DNA of 47,464 nt from a virus: positions 1-47,464 of IMG/VR virus record IMGVR_UViG_3300032287_004322; one strand, written 5' to 3'. Positions 6,813 through 15,873 of the stretch are shown here, piece after piece. Made by a program: the position numbers and the translations under genes. Below the pieces are notes generated by a model. The model ran no database searches, was not told where the DNA came from, and was given only the letters and a program-made list of their open reading frames with translations. The number at the start of each line of letters is the position of its first letter. The stretch's first letter is position 1.

Positions 6813-8426
6813 ATGAGTAAAATAATTAAATTTGATCGCGACGCGAAAGAAAAACTACAGGCAGGTATTAAGAAAGTACATGATGCCGTAACTGTAACTA
6901 TGGGTCCTTTTGGACGTAATGTATTGATTGAAAAAGAACATGGACAAGTAGCTTCAACTAAGGATGGTGTTACAGTTGCTAAAACCATTACTTTAGAAGA
7001 TCCAATTGAAAATATGGCTGCAACTGTTATTAAGCAGGCTGCTCAAAAAACAGTTGATCAAGCAGGTGATGGTACAACTACATCTACGTTGTTAGCATAT
7101 AGTATTGCAAACCAAGCACTTGAATTAACTTCAAAACCATCGGTTAATGTTACTCAAGTAAAATATGGCATTGAAAATGCTGTTAAGAATATCGTTAGTG
7201 AGTTAAAAACAATGTCTATAGACATCACAGATGAAAAACAAATCAAACAAATTGCTACTCTCTCAGCTAATGGGGATGAGGAAATTGGAGAATTAGTAGC
7301 TACTGCTATTAATAAAGTAGGAAGAGATGGAGTAGTAACCGTAGAAGAATCTCGCTCAGGCGAAACATCACTTGAGGTAGTAGAAGGTCTTCAATTTGAT
7401 CGTGGTTATAAATCACCTTATATGGTGACTGATAATAACACAATGCAAGCTGTTCTTAATGATGCTTTAATTTTGTTGTTTGATGGTAGAATTAGTGCTG
7501 TAAAAGATTTACTTCCTATTCTTGAGCGTGTATCGCAAGAAAACAAATCATTGCTTATTATTGCTGAAGATATTGATGGTGAAGCACTTTCAACACTCAT
7601 TGTAAATAAGATGAGAGGTATTTTAAAAGTAGCTGCTGTTAAGGCTCCTGACTTTGGTGAGCGCAGGACTTTGATTTTAGAAGACATTGCTATTGTAACA
7701 GGTGGTACTGTAGTTTCACCTCAAAAAGGAATGAAACTAGAAAAATTCAGTACTGATTGGTTTGGTCATGCTAGAACTATTACTATAGGTAAAGAAACAA
7801 CTACTATTGTTGATGGTAAAGGTAAGACTGAACAAATTAATACTCGTATTGAAGAGTTGAAAGCACAAATCGATACTAATAATTCACCTTATGAAGTAGA
7901 ACGTTTACAAGACCGTTTAGCTAAAATGGTTGGTGGTGTAGCTATCATCAATGTAGGTGGTAGTACTGAAGTTGAAATGAAAGAAAGAAAAGATCGTATT
8001 GATGATGCTCTTCAAGCAACTAAAGCAGCACTTGAAGAAGGTATTGTACCTGGTGCAGGTATGGCCTTATTTAATGCTAAAAATGCTATTAATAATAGAG
8101 ATAATAGTGATTCTGGTTTAGGAGGACAAATTGTATATAAGGCATGTTCTACCCCACTTAATAAAATCCTAACCAATGCTGGTGAAGATTATTATGAATG
8201 GATTTCAGTGTTTAAAAACTCTAAGAATGCAGTTCCCGATATTACAGGTGAAAGAACAGTAGATGCCTTTAAATCAGGTATTATTGACCCAACTAAAGTA
8301 GTACGCTGTGCACTTGAAAATGCAGCAGCAGCTGCAGTTACACTTTTAATGACTGAATGTGTAATTCATGATAAACCAACAGATAAAAAGAAAGAAGAAG
8401 TTGATTTGTCAGGATTTGGAATGTAA
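6813..8426 (+). CDS. groEL: Chaperonin GroEL
   Basis: 537 residues (E. coli 548). ATP-binding DGTTT lies at residues 86-90, DDALQATKAALEEG carries the hydrolytic Asp (E. coli D398), and VTMGPFGRNV is near the N-terminus. The apical and intermediate domains align over the whole length. The usual Gly-Gly-Met tail is reduced to SGFGM. With its own GroES it should form a complete folding chamber, perhaps for phage capsid proteins or for the many sugar enzymes encoded downstream. No truncation is seen. Confidence 0.97.
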   Translation: MSKIIKFDRDAKEKLQAGIKKVHDAVTVTMGPFGRNVLIEKEHGQVASTKDGVTVAKTITLEDPIENMAATVIKQAAQKTVDQAGDGTTTSTLLAYSIANQALELTSKPSVNVTQVKYGIENAVKNIVSELKTMSIDITDEKQIKQIATLSANGDEEIGELVATAINKVGRDGVVTVEESRSGETSLEVVEGLQFDRGYKSPYMVTDNNTMQAVLNDALILLFDGRISAVKDLLPILERVSQENKSLLIIAEDIDGEALSTLIVNKMRGILKVAAVKAPDFGERRTLILEDIAIVTGGTVVSPQKGMKLEKFSTDWFGHARTITIGKETTTIVDGKGKTEQINTRIEELKAQIDTNNSPYEVERLQDRLAKMVGGVAIINVGGSTEVEMKERKDRIDDALQATKAALEEGIVPGAGMALFNAKNAINNRDNSDSGLGGQIVYKACSTPLNKILTNAGEDYYEWISVFKNSKNAVPDITGERTVDAFKSGIIDPTKVVRCALENAAAAAVTLLMTECVIHDKPTDKKKEEVDLSGFGM

Positions 8427-8446
8427 ATTCAATAAAATAATAAGTT

Positions 8447-9367
8447 ATGAAGCAACATTCGCTTTGGATTGAAAAATATCGTTCACAAACTCTAGAGCAA
8501 TACATCGGAAATGATGCGGTCAAAGACCGCATCTCCGATTGTATTGCAAAAAATGACATACCACATTTCATCTTCACAGGTACCGCAGGTACAGGTAAAA
8601 CTACATTAGCTAAACTGTTAGTTAATAATCTTAATTGTGTTTATCTTTACCTTAATGCTAGTGATGAAAATGGAATTGATGTCATTAGGGAAAAAGTAAA
8701 AACATTTGCTGCTACATCTTCATTTAAACCACTTAAAATAGTTATTTTAGATGAGGCTGATTTCTTAACTCAACCCGCTCAGGCTGCACTCCGTAATTTA
8801 ATTGAGGAATATTCAATTAATACTCGTTTTATTCTTACTTGTAATTATATTGAACGTTTAATTGAACCACTTCAATCACGCTGTGAACTTCATATTTTAA
8901 AACCACCGTCTAAAGGTGATGTTGCAAGACATATCTGTACAAATATCCTTGATGTTGAAGGAGTAAAATATGAAATGAAAGATATTGCTCAAATAATTAA
9001 TAACTTTTATCCTGATGTTCGTTCTATTATTAAAACATTACAACAAAACGTTAGAGATAATAATTTAGTTGTTACGGTTTTGAATGATAATTGGACTAAA
9101 CAATTGATTCAAATATTGAAAAAGCGCGATAAAGATGCTTGGTATCAAGTTCGCCAACTCGTAGCTGATGAGCAAGTAGATGATTTTCAAGTAGCTTATA
9201 GATATATGTTTGAGCAACTACCCGAATTCAGTTATGGACACGATGCTGAATTATCAATTATATTAGATGATTTTATTTGGAGAAGTGGGGTTGTGCCAGA
9301 TAAAGAAATAAATATGATGGCTTGTGTTGCTCGAATACTTGATACTATTAAGAAACAAGTATTATAA
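8447..9367 (+). CDS. 44: Clamp-loader ATPase subunit (T4 gp44/RFC small subunit-like)
   Basis: 306 residues (T4 gp44 is 319). Walker A GTAGTGKT lies at residues 45-52, Walker B VILDEAD at 99-104 and the arginine-finger SRC at 144-146, as in RFC/gp44 AAA+ loaders. It opens the gp45 clamp and places it on primed DNA, with the small subunit at 10983. The start ATG follows AAGTT, a start-codon context shared by several genes here. Confidence 0.95.
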   Translation: MKQHSLWIEKYRSQTLEQYIGNDAVKDRISDCIAKNDIPHFIFTGTAGTGKTTLAKLLVNNLNCVYLYLNASDENGIDVIREKVKTFAATSSFKPLKIVILDEADFLTQPAQAALRNLIEEYSINTRFILTCNYIERLIEPLQSRCELHILKPPSKGDVARHICTNILDVEGVKYEMKDIAQIINNFYPDVRSIIKTLQQNVRDNNLVVTVLNDNWTKQLIQILKKRDKDAWYQVRQLVADEQVDDFQVAYRYMFEQLPEFSYGHDAELSIILDDFIWRSGVVPDKEINMMACVARILDTIKKQVL

Positions 9368-9393
9368 TCCCTGACGGGGAATATATTCTTCAT

Positions 9394-9401
9394 ATATTTA
9401 T
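9394..9401 (+). promoter_or_regulatory. ATATTTAT motif before GIY-YIG gene
   Basis: ATATTTAT ends only 4 nt before the endonuclease ATG. If it acts like a T4 late -10 box, transcription would start at about the start codon, giving a leaderless mRNA. Confidence 0.4.
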
Positions 9402-9405
9402 TGAT

Positions 9406-10035
9406 ATGATAGGAATATATAAAATAACAAATCCAAACGGTAAAATTTATATTGGTCAAAGTATCGATGTAAATAGAAGATTAACGGCTCATAAAAACAG
9501 ACACTCATCTAAGTGTATATTGGTATACAATTCAATTACTAAGTATGGTAAAGAAAATCATACATTTGAATTAATAGAAGAATGTGAAAAGGATATATTA
9601 AATGAACGTGAATTGTATTGGACTGAATATTACAATGCTTTACATCCTAATGGATTAGTATTAAAAGCTGGAGGTGAACCTGAAGGAACAGGAATTATGT
9701 CTGAAAAAACAAAACAAAAAATGAGTAAATCTCATATAGGAAAAAAAGATACAGAAGAAACAAAACAAAAGAAAAGTCAATCAGCTAAAGGTAGAACCAA
9801 AACAGCTGAATGGAGACAAAACATAAGTGATTCTCATCCTACAAAAAAACCAGTAGAACAATATGATTTAGGAGGGGCAAAAATAAATGAGTATATTTCA
9901 ATAAACGAAGCAGCTAGACAAACAGGCATTAGAGTGGGAGATATAAGCGCCTGTTGTAATGGAAAACAAAAAACAGCATTTGGTTATACATTTAAATTTA
10001 AAAAAAATAAAATAAACTATGGCACAACAAATTGA
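9406..10035 (+). CDS. GIY-YIG homing endonuclease (SegA-like)
   Basis: 209 residues. The GIY-YIG nuclease domain is at about 1-90: GIYKI at 3-7, KIYIGQS near 14-20, Arg near 27 and the Glu in NERELYW near 67-73. NUMOD-type DNA-binding repeats follow (SEKTKQKMSKSHIGKK; a TKQKKSQSAKG copy), then a C-terminal helix-turn-helix (INEAARQTGIRVGDISACCNGKQ). It makes site-specific breaks to spread itself between phage genomes. It sits between the two clamp-loader genes, a typical free-standing insertion. Confidence 0.93.
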   Translation: MIGIYKITNPNGKIYIGQSIDVNRRLTAHKNRHSSKCILVYNSITKYGKENHTFELIEECEKDILNERELYWTEYYNALHPNGLVLKAGGEPEGTGIMSEKTKQKMSKSHIGKKDTEETKQKKSQSAKGRTKTAEWRQNISDSHPTKKPVEQYDLGGAKINEYISINEAARQTGIRVGDISACCNGKQKTAFGYTFKFKKNKINYGTTN

Positions 10036-10213
10036 ACAAAACCTTAATACTGTAAAGGTTGTACAGAAGAAAGCAATTGGATGGTATTGTATAGGTCATG
10101 CAGGATTTAATAACACCACTGCATTCGCTACATACTACAAGCCTAATGCTATCAAAAGATTTTTTATGAGAACTCTTTTAGATTTCTATTGGATTAAAGA
10201 TAAAAACAAATAA
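10019..10213 (+). CDS. Small basic protein, unknown
   Basis: 64 residues beginning inside the last 17 nt of the endonuclease gene. It is basic at the C-terminus (IKRFFMRTLLDFYWIKDKNK), with an aromatic and Asn-rich middle. No recognised domain and no clear membrane span. Confidence 0.5.
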   Translation: MAQQIEQNLNTVKVVQKKAIGWYCIGHAGFNNTTAFATYYKPNAIKRFFMRTLLDFYWIKDKNK

Positions 10214-10214
10214 C

Positions 10215-10505
10215 ATGGCACAGTATAGAAAAAAACCAGTAGTAATTGAAGCAGTTAAATGGACCGGAGGTAATCACCGAGAAATGTTTAACTTTTTAGG
10301 TGGAGAAGATGAGGATTACCTAACTGCCGTAGGTGTTAACTTTTATATTGATTGGAGCAAAGTTGAAGGTGGATTAATTATAAAGACATTAGAAGGAGAA
10401 CATGTTGCAACAGTCGGAGATTACATTATCAAAGGAATTAAAGGAGAATATTACCCATGCAAACCAGATATTTTTGAAGCAACTTATGAAATTGTAAACA
10501 ATTAA
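10215..10505 (+). CDS. Conserved small phage protein (PGDYG/GDYI type), unknown
   Basis: 96 residues. The opening YRKKPVVIEAVKWTG and the closing VGDYIIKGIKGEYYPCKPDIFEATYE are the hallmarks of a widespread small phage protein of unknown function. It lies 1 nt after the preceding gene. It is soluble and has no catalytic motif. Confidence 0.75.
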   Translation: MAQYRKKPVVIEAVKWTGGNHREMFNFLGGEDEDYLTAVGVNFYIDWSKVEGGLIIKTLEGEHVATVGDYIIKGIKGEYYPCKPDIFEATYEIVNN

Positions 10506-10517
10506 AAAACAAGTAAT

Positions 10518-10754
10518 ATGAGTCAAGAACAAATTAACATGAACATCACATTAGATAAAACAGCTGCGGTTGAATGTGATAAATGTGGTGGACAAACATT
10601 TAAGGATGTAGTAATGCTTAGAAAAGCATCTCGTTTCGTAACAGGTACTGCACAAGATGCCCTTATTCCAATTCAAGTATTTGCCTGTACTAATTGTAAC
10701 CATGTAAATGATGAATTTCTCCCATCACAACTAAGAAAACAAGATGTTCAATAA
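10518..10754 (+). CDS. Zinc-ribbon protein, unknown
   Basis: 78 residues with CDKCGG near residue 20 and CTNC near residue 56, a two-knuckle zinc ribbon (about 35 residues between knuckles), and a beta-rich middle. It lies in the clamp-loader gene run and overlaps the next coiled-coil gene. A nucleic-acid or RNA-polymerase binding role is plausible but not shown. Confidence 0.65.
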   Translation: MSQEQINMNITLDKTAAVECDKCGGQTFKDVVMLRKASRFVTGTAQDALIPIQVFACTNCNHVNDEFLPSQLRKQDVQ

Positions 10755-10983
10755 AAAATACAAAATGGAAATAGAACAACTTAGACAGGAGAATGAAGCA
10801 CTTAAAGCCCGAATTGCTGGAATTGCCTTTAATCTTGGAATTGCAGATAAAAAGATTCAACAATATGAAGCTCAAATTGATATTATGCAAAAACATATTT
10901 TAGATTTACAATCTGAAATAAAACATCTTAATATGTTGGCTTCAACTACTAATAAAAATCAAAATAACTCAAGATATTACTAA
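10744..10983 (+). CDS. Small coiled-coil protein, unknown
   Basis: 79 residues, nearly all heptad-like helix from residue 8 to about 62 (MEIEQLRQENEALKARI, then KKIQQYEAQIDIMQKHILDL), ending in a polar Asn-rich tail. Probably a coiled-coil dimer. It overlaps both the zinc-ribbon gene and the gp62-like gene by a few bases. Confidence 0.65.
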   Translation: MFNKKYKMEIEQLRQENEALKARIAGIAFNLGIADKKIQQYEAQIDIMQKHILDLQSEIKHLNMLASTTNKNQNNSRYY

Positions 10984-11354
10984 TGAATATATTTGATCAT
11001 CTTAAAAACATTACTACGACAAAAGGACCTTATTTAGGTGACGAAGGATGGAATAACTGGATGATTAATCGTTATTTAAGTATGGATCCTGACTATTGTG
11101 AGGTAGTTAACTATGTACAAAAGAATACTTGGCAAATGAAAGGTGAATACCTTTATAATTTATATAAAGATCTTATTCCTCAACAATATAAATACCTTAA
11201 ATATATTAAGGCTAAAAATAAAAAGGAATATAAGGTTGAACAAGTAGAAGCAGTAGCTATTTATTATGAAATTAGTAAACACGAAGCTAAAGAGTATATT
11301 GATATGCTATCTAAGAATGAATTAGAAAACATAATAAACCAAATTAATGGATAA
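10983..11354 (+). CDS. 62: Clamp-loader small subunit (T4 gp62-like)
   Basis: 123 residues. The opening NIFDHLKNIT followed by MINRYLSMDPDYCEVVNYVQ matches the N-terminal pattern of gp62-type proteins of cyano- and pelagiphages (NPFDYVxxI ... FxxNRxLSYFPDxVxxAN). The C-terminal helix VAIYYEISKHEAKEYIDML is also typical. Shorter than T4 gp62 (187). It would complete the gp44/gp62 loader. The identification uses pattern and context, so moderately sure. Confidence 0.75.
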   Translation: MNIFDHLKNITTTKGPYLGDEGWNNWMINRYLSMDPDYCEVVNYVQKNTWQMKGEYLYNLYKDLIPQQYKYLKYIKAKNKKEYKVEQVEAVAIYYEISKHEAKEYIDMLSKNELENIINQING

Positions 11355-11556
11355 TCTAGATTCAGTTGTTACATCAATTATAGAACAATTTAGAGCTCGT
11401 GCTGTAAAAGGTAAAGAAAAATATGGAGTTGATCTAGATCGCACTGATTTATCTTTATTAGAATGGATTGAACATGCAAAACAAGAACACATGGATGCTA
11501 TTCTATATTTAGAAAAAATTAAACAAGAAATCAGTGATCAAGAAAAAATTATCTGA
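11347..11556 (+). CDS. MazG-like small protein
   Basis: 69 residues, all-helical, with KGKEKYGVDLDR and the E-x-x-x-E-x-x-D pattern (EHAKQEHMDAILYLEKI) of MazG-type nucleotide pyrophosphohydrolases and of short phage relatives. It is about one helix pair shorter than an active MazG subunit, so catalysis is uncertain. It overlaps its neighbours on both sides. Confidence 0.55.
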   Translation: MDNLDSVVTSIIEQFRARAVKGKEKYGVDLDRTDLSLLEWIEHAKQEHMDAILYLEKIKQEISDQEKII

Positions 11557-12478
11557 GATCGAACTCAAAATAAAAAACTACCAACCTCCAGAGGTAAACT
11601 ATAGTTTCCAGCGCAGCGTCTCTTATTCTCAATTCTCAATGTGGGCTAAATGTCCGCATCAGTGGTATCTCAACTACGTAGAGAAGAAACAGCCGTACCA
11701 AGCTAGTATTCATACTGTGTTTGGTACGGCGTTTCATGAAGCCCTTCAACAATACATTAATGTAATGTATAACGAAAGTGGAGCAAATGCTGATAGAATG
11801 GATCTTGAAGCTATATTTCAAGAGCGATTTAGAGAAGTATACGCTAATGAATATAAAGCTGCTGGTTCTCATTTCACTACCGCTGAGGAAATGGGGGATT
11901 TCTTTGATGATGGTATTGCTATTCTAAGGTGGATAAAATCAAGACGAAATAAAATATTCACTATTCGTAAAATGAAGTTATTAGGTATTGAATTACCTCT
12001 TCTACTTCAAGTAGCAAACAACATCTACTATAAAGCATTTATTGATTTTGCTTTATATGATGAAGATTTAAATAAAGTTTATATATATGATATCAAAACA
12101 TCAACACGCGGATGGAACGACAGTGAGAAAAGAGACGATCAAAAAACTGCTCAAGTCTTACTATACAAAGAGTATTTCGCAAAACAATTCGGATGGGACG
12201 TTGAACAAATCGAAGTTGAATTCTTCATTGTTAAACGCAAGATCTATGAAGAAGCTGAATACCCAATTCCCCGGGTTCAATCCTTTAAGCCCGCTAGCGG
12301 AAAAACCAAACGAAGACAAACAATAGAGCAATTTCAATCTTTTATTGATGATTGTTTTGATAAAGTTGGTAAACCTAAAGTAAAGTCGTATCTTAAAAAT
12401 GTAGGTGAAAAATCATGTAAATGGTGTCCCTATAATAACAGTCAAGATCTTTGTAATAAAGCTACTGTTTCTGTATAG
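11534..12478 (+). CDS. PD-(D/E)XK nuclease, RecB/Cas4 type
   Basis: 314 residues. It shows SYSQFSMWAKCPHQWYL (C40), GTAFHEALQ with the motif His near 68, the catalytic DFALYD ... YIYDIKTS (D ... DxK), and a C-terminal Cys cluster SCKWCPYNNSQDLC. C40 plus the three C-terminal Cys suggest the 4Fe-4S site of AddB/Cas4-like nucleases. It may process DNA ends in recombination-dependent replication. The start is GTG 11534, overlapping the previous gene; the next in-frame Met is too late. Confidence 0.88.
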   Translation: MIKKKLSEIELKIKNYQPPEVNYSFQRSVSYSQFSMWAKCPHQWYLNYVEKKQPYQASIHTVFGTAFHEALQQYINVMYNESGANADRMDLEAIFQERFREVYANEYKAAGSHFTTAEEMGDFFDDGIAILRWIKSRRNKIFTIRKMKLLGIELPLLLQVANNIYYKAFIDFALYDEDLNKVYIYDIKTSTRGWNDSEKRDDQKTAQVLLYKEYFAKQFGWDVEQIEVEFFIVKRKIYEEAEYPIPRVQSFKPASGKTKRRQTIEQFQSFIDDCFDKVGKPKVKSYLKNVGEKSCKWCPYNNSQDLCNKATVSV

Positions 12479-12484
12479 ATGTAT

Positions 12485-12492
12485 ATATTTAT
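12485..12492 (+). promoter_or_regulatory. ATATTTAT motif before RHH gene
   Basis: ATATTTAT (within GTATATATTTATATC) lies 15 nt before ATG 12508 in the gap after the nuclease gene. It probably starts a new transcript that may run into the glycosyltransferases. Confidence 0.4.
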
Positions 12493-12507
12493 ATCAAATA
12501 TATTATT

Positions 12508-12702
12508 ATGGGAAACAAAATGCAATTAACAAGTGTAAAGATCCCTGAAGACTTATTTGAGCAATTCAAAATTGCCTGCGTACGATATAAGTTCAGTGTT
12601 CAAAAACTAACAGAACGTTCAATGTATCTATACCTAACAGATGATGAATTCAGAAAACAACTACACAACACATTAGACACACAATTTTCAGGAAGTATTT
12701 AA
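12508..12702 (+). CDS. Ribbon-helix-helix-like DNA-binding protein
   Basis: 64 residues. LTSVKIPEDLFEQFKIACVR followed by a second helix (SVQKLTERSMYLYL) fits a CopG/ParD-type ribbon-helix-helix dimer, where the first strand (TSVKIP) contacts DNA. It lies at the head of the sugar gene run with a promoter-like motif in front, so it could be a local repressor. The fold call is by pattern only. Confidence 0.6.
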   Translation: MGNKMQLTSVKIPEDLFEQFKIACVRYKFSVQKLTERSMYLYLTDDEFRKQLHNTLDTQFSGSI

Positions 12703-12712
12703 AATTAGTTAC

Positions 12713-14173
12713 ATGAAAGAAGGTTATATTCCTCAAGCACAACGTAAAAAAATTCTATTACTTTGTGACGACATTAGAATGACAAGTGGTATTTCCACTA
12801 TGGCTCGTGAAATTGTTCTTGGTACGGCTCATCACTATAATTGGGTGAATGTAGGAGGTGCTATTGATCATCCTGATAAGGGTAAACGTTTTGATCTTAA
12901 TGAAGATACTAACAAAACAACCGGCATTACAGATGCTAGTGTTACCTTATACCCTATTGATGGTTATGGTTCTCCTGAATTAGTTAGACAACTATTACAA
13001 ATTGAACAACCAGATGCAATAATGTTCTTTACTGATCCAAGATATTGGGTTTGGTTATTTCAAATGGAACATGAACTTAGGAAATATATTCCTATGATTT
13101 ATCTTAATATTTGGGATGATTTACCTTACCCAATGTATAATAAATCGTTTTATGAGTCGTGTGATACACTACTTGCTATTTCCAAACAAACAGAAAATAT
13201 TAATAAATGGGTATTAGGTCCTGAATTGACTGCTGAGAAAATAATTAAATATGTTCCACACGGGATTAATGAAAATATTTTCTTCCCTATTAATTCCTCT
13301 AATACTGAATATCTTGCCCTTCAAGATTTTAAAAAGCAACTATATAAAGATAAAACATATAAATTTAATCTTCTATATAATGCCAGAAACATTCGCCGCA
13401 AATCAGTTCCAGATTTAATGTTAGCTTGGAAAATATTCATTGATACACTAACAGAAGAACAAGCAAAAGAATGCATATTTACATTACATACTCAACCAAT
13501 AGATGACAATGGAACAGATTTATTAGCAGTGCAACAAATGTTATTTGGTAACAACCCTAAATACAATCTTATCTTTTCTAATGGCCGCTACCCAGCAAAC
13601 GTAATGAATCTACTTTACAATACAGCTGATGTTGTTGCTTTGATTAGTAGTAATGAAGGCTGGGGGCTATCACTTACAGAAGGAATGATGTGCGGTAAAC
13701 CAATTATTGCTACTGTAACAGGGGGTATGCAAGATCAAATGCGTTTTGAAGATGAAAATGGAAATTGGATTCAATTCACAGAAGAATTTGGTTCTAACCA
13801 TAGAGGTAAATACAAAAAACATGGTAAATGGGCGTACCCCGTATTTCCGAGTAACATTAGCTTGATTGGTTCTGTTCCTACTCCTTACATCTATGATGAT
13901 AGACCTGATCCACATGATATAGCTAAACAAATAGAAGCTGCATATAATACAAAAGTTAATTCCCCTGAAATATATCAGGAACAATGTAAAGCAGCTCGTG
14001 AATGGGTTACATCAGATGAATCAATGCAATCTGCAAGGTGGATGGCTAAAAACATAATTGAAGGAATTGATGGAACATTCCAAAAATGGATTCCAAGACA
14101 TGCATTTGAACTAATTCATGTAGAACCACTCGAACAACCTAAACATTTTGTAAAATTCCCTATAGCACAATAA
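12713..14173 (+). CDS. Glycosyltransferase, GT4-like
   Basis: 486 residues with a GT-B fold. A Rossmann start KKILLLCDDIRMTSGIS is followed by an acceptor-side half and a C-terminal GT4 half with the nucleotide-sugar motif E-x7-E (EGWGLSLTE, E315 to E323), then GMMCGKPIIATVTGG. It transfers a sugar from a nucleotide donor; donor and acceptor are unknown. First gene of the 22-kb sugar locus, 2 nt before a second GT4. Codon use here (CGT, GGT) is like the replication genes, unlike the later sugar genes. Confidence 0.88.
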   Translation: MKEGYIPQAQRKKILLLCDDIRMTSGISTMAREIVLGTAHHYNWVNVGGAIDHPDKGKRFDLNEDTNKTTGITDASVTLYPIDGYGSPELVRQLLQIEQPDAIMFFTDPRYWVWLFQMEHELRKYIPMIYLNIWDDLPYPMYNKSFYESCDTLLAISKQTENINKWVLGPELTAEKIIKYVPHGINENIFFPINSSNTEYLALQDFKKQLYKDKTYKFNLLYNARNIRRKSVPDLMLAWKIFIDTLTEEQAKECIFTLHTQPIDDNGTDLLAVQQMLFGNNPKYNLIFSNGRYPANVMNLLYNTADVVALISSNEGWGLSLTEGMMCGKPIIATVTGGMQDQMRFEDENGNWIQFTEEFGSNHRGKYKKHGKWAYPVFPSNISLIGSVPTPYIYDDRPDPHDIAKQIEAAYNTKVNSPEIYQEQCKAAREWVTSDESMQSARWMAKNIIEGIDGTFQKWIPRHAFELIHVEPLEQPKHFVKFPIAQ

Positions 14174-14174
14174 T

Positions 14175-15473
14175 ATGAAACCACTAGTTTTTATAAGCTG
14201 CCCTATTGACACATACTCTGGATATGGGGCTCGTTCTCGAGATATTGCCTTATCAATTATTAAATCAGAAAAATATGATATAAAAATTATACCTCAAAGA
14301 TGGGGAGCTACTCCATTTGGGTTTTTACAGCCGAATAATCCTGAACACAAGTTAATGATTGATTGTATTTGGAGTCAACCCCAACTTCCTAAGCAACCAG
14401 ATTGCTGGATTCAGGTTACTGTACCAAATGAATTCCAACCTATTGGTAAATTTAATATTGGTATTACAGCAGGTATTGAAACTACAATATGTGCTCCTGG
14501 GTGGCTTGATGGTATTAATAGAATGGATCTTACTTTGGTATCTTCAAATCATGCTAAAACAATATTTGAAAACAGTGCATTTGAAGAAAAAAATCAACAA
14601 GGACAAGTAGTGCGTCAAATTAAACTAGAAAAGCCAATTGAAGTATTATTTGAAGGTGTTAACGATAATATCTACCAAAAAATAGATGCTGTTAATGATA
14701 GTGAATTGTGGGATATAGTAGATGATATTAAAGAAGAGTTTAATTTTCTTTATGTTGGCCATTGGTTACAAGGTGAATTAGGTCAAGACAGAAAAGATAC
14801 AGGTATGTTAATTAAAACATTCCTTGAAACATTTAAAGGAAAAAAACAAAAACCTGGTCTTATTCTTAAAACATCTAGTGTTAATCACTCTATCATGGAT
14901 AGAGAAGAAATATTAGGTCGTATTAGGAAAATTCAATTGTCTATTGAAGATAAGGATTTACCCAATGTCTATTTAATCCATGGGGAATTATCAGATAATG
15001 AAATAAATGAATTGTATAATCATTCCAAAGTAAAAGCACACGTATCCTTTACCAAGGGAGAAGGTTATGGACGACCATTACTTGAAGCCTCAGTCTCACA
15101 GAAACCAGTTATAGTAAGTAACTGGAGTGGTCATTTAGATTTTCTTGATCCTGAAATGTCAGTTTTACTTCCGGGAACAATAAATCAAATTCATCCTTCA
15201 GCTGTAGTACAAGACATGCTATTACCTGAAAGTGGTTGGTTTACTGTTGATTATAAAAAAGCATCTGAAGTATTAGAAGATGTTTATAAGAATTATAAAA
15301 AATATGTTGATGGGGCAAAGAGACAAGCTTACCGTTCACGTACAGAATTTAATTTAGATAAAATGGGAGAAAAATTAGTCTCTATTTTAGAGGATAAAAT
15401 ACCTAAACCAGTACAATTAAAACTCCCTCAACTAAAGAAAATTGAATTACCTAAACTTAAAAAAGTAGACTAA
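14175..15473 (+). CDS. Glycosyltransferase, GT4-like
   Basis: 432 residues, GT-B type. N-terminal ISCPIDTYSGYGARSRDIAL (glycine-rich acceptor loop) and C-terminal FTKGEGYGRPLLEASVSQKPVIVSN with the E-x7-E pair (E296, E304). The C-terminus has a Lys/Leu/Pro repeat (KLPQLKKIELPKLKK) that may be a flexible or basic tail. It lies directly behind the other GT4 and is probably a functional partner. Confidence 0.87.
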   Translation: MKPLVFISCPIDTYSGYGARSRDIALSIIKSEKYDIKIIPQRWGATPFGFLQPNNPEHKLMIDCIWSQPQLPKQPDCWIQVTVPNEFQPIGKFNIGITAGIETTICAPGWLDGINRMDLTLVSSNHAKTIFENSAFEEKNQQGQVVRQIKLEKPIEVLFEGVNDNIYQKIDAVNDSELWDIVDDIKEEFNFLYVGHWLQGELGQDRKDTGMLIKTFLETFKGKKQKPGLILKTSSVNHSIMDREEILGRIRKIQLSIEDKDLPNVYLIHGELSDNEINELYNHSKVKAHVSFTKGEGYGRPLLEASVSQKPVIVSNWSGHLDFLDPEMSVLLPGTINQIHPSAVVQDMLLPESGWFTVDYKKASEVLEDVYKNYKKYVDGAKRQAYRSRTEFNLDKMGEKLVSILEDKIPKPVQLKLPQLKKIELPKLKKVD

Positions 15474-15868
15474 TGCAAGAATCACTCATTAATTGCCCCA
15501 GATGTGAAGGAAATGCTTGCCAAGAAATATCTAATGATAAATTAACTGTTTGGAGTTGTTTTGGATGTGGTTTCACATCCAATTCAACTTTAACAGAAGA
15601 TAAACTTGAAGAAGTAGAATCTGTAATTCCTCAACTATATAAGGATCTTAAATTTCAAGATAAAAAAGGATTATATTGGTATCCTTCAACTGTAATTTTG
15701 GAAGATAAATCAATGATATTTGCTGATGGTAGATTTAAAGATGAATGGAAATGGGCAGCAGTACAATCTAAAGAAGAAAAAGCAGATATGTCAACAGTAA
15801 AATACTTTGAAGAAAAAGATTTTATAGAAGCACTTGATTATATAGGCTTCTTTGAAAAACAAAAATAA
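15473..15868 (+). CDS. Zinc-ribbon protein, unknown
   Basis: 131 residues. N-terminal CPRC (near residue 8) and CFGC (near residue 29) make a zinc ribbon. The remainder is acidic with a Trp/Tyr-rich central patch (KGLYWYPSTVILED) and a helical end. It overlaps the preceding glycosyltransferase stop by 1 nt (TAATG). Unknown role, and oddly placed between glycosyltransferases. Confidence 0.65.
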   Translation: MQESLINCPRCEGNACQEISNDKLTVWSCFGCGFTSNSTLTEDKLEEVESVIPQLYKDLKFQDKKGLYWYPSTVILEDKSMIFADGRFKDEWKWAAVQSKEEKADMSTVKYFEEKDFIEALDYIGFFEKQK

Positions 15869-15873
15869 GTTAT

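Noticed and set aside
12087-12326. Alternative + strand frames inside the nuclease gene and at 14359-14610 inside the second GT4 gene
   Set aside because: Both are out of frame with strongly supported enzymes and have no recognisable content.
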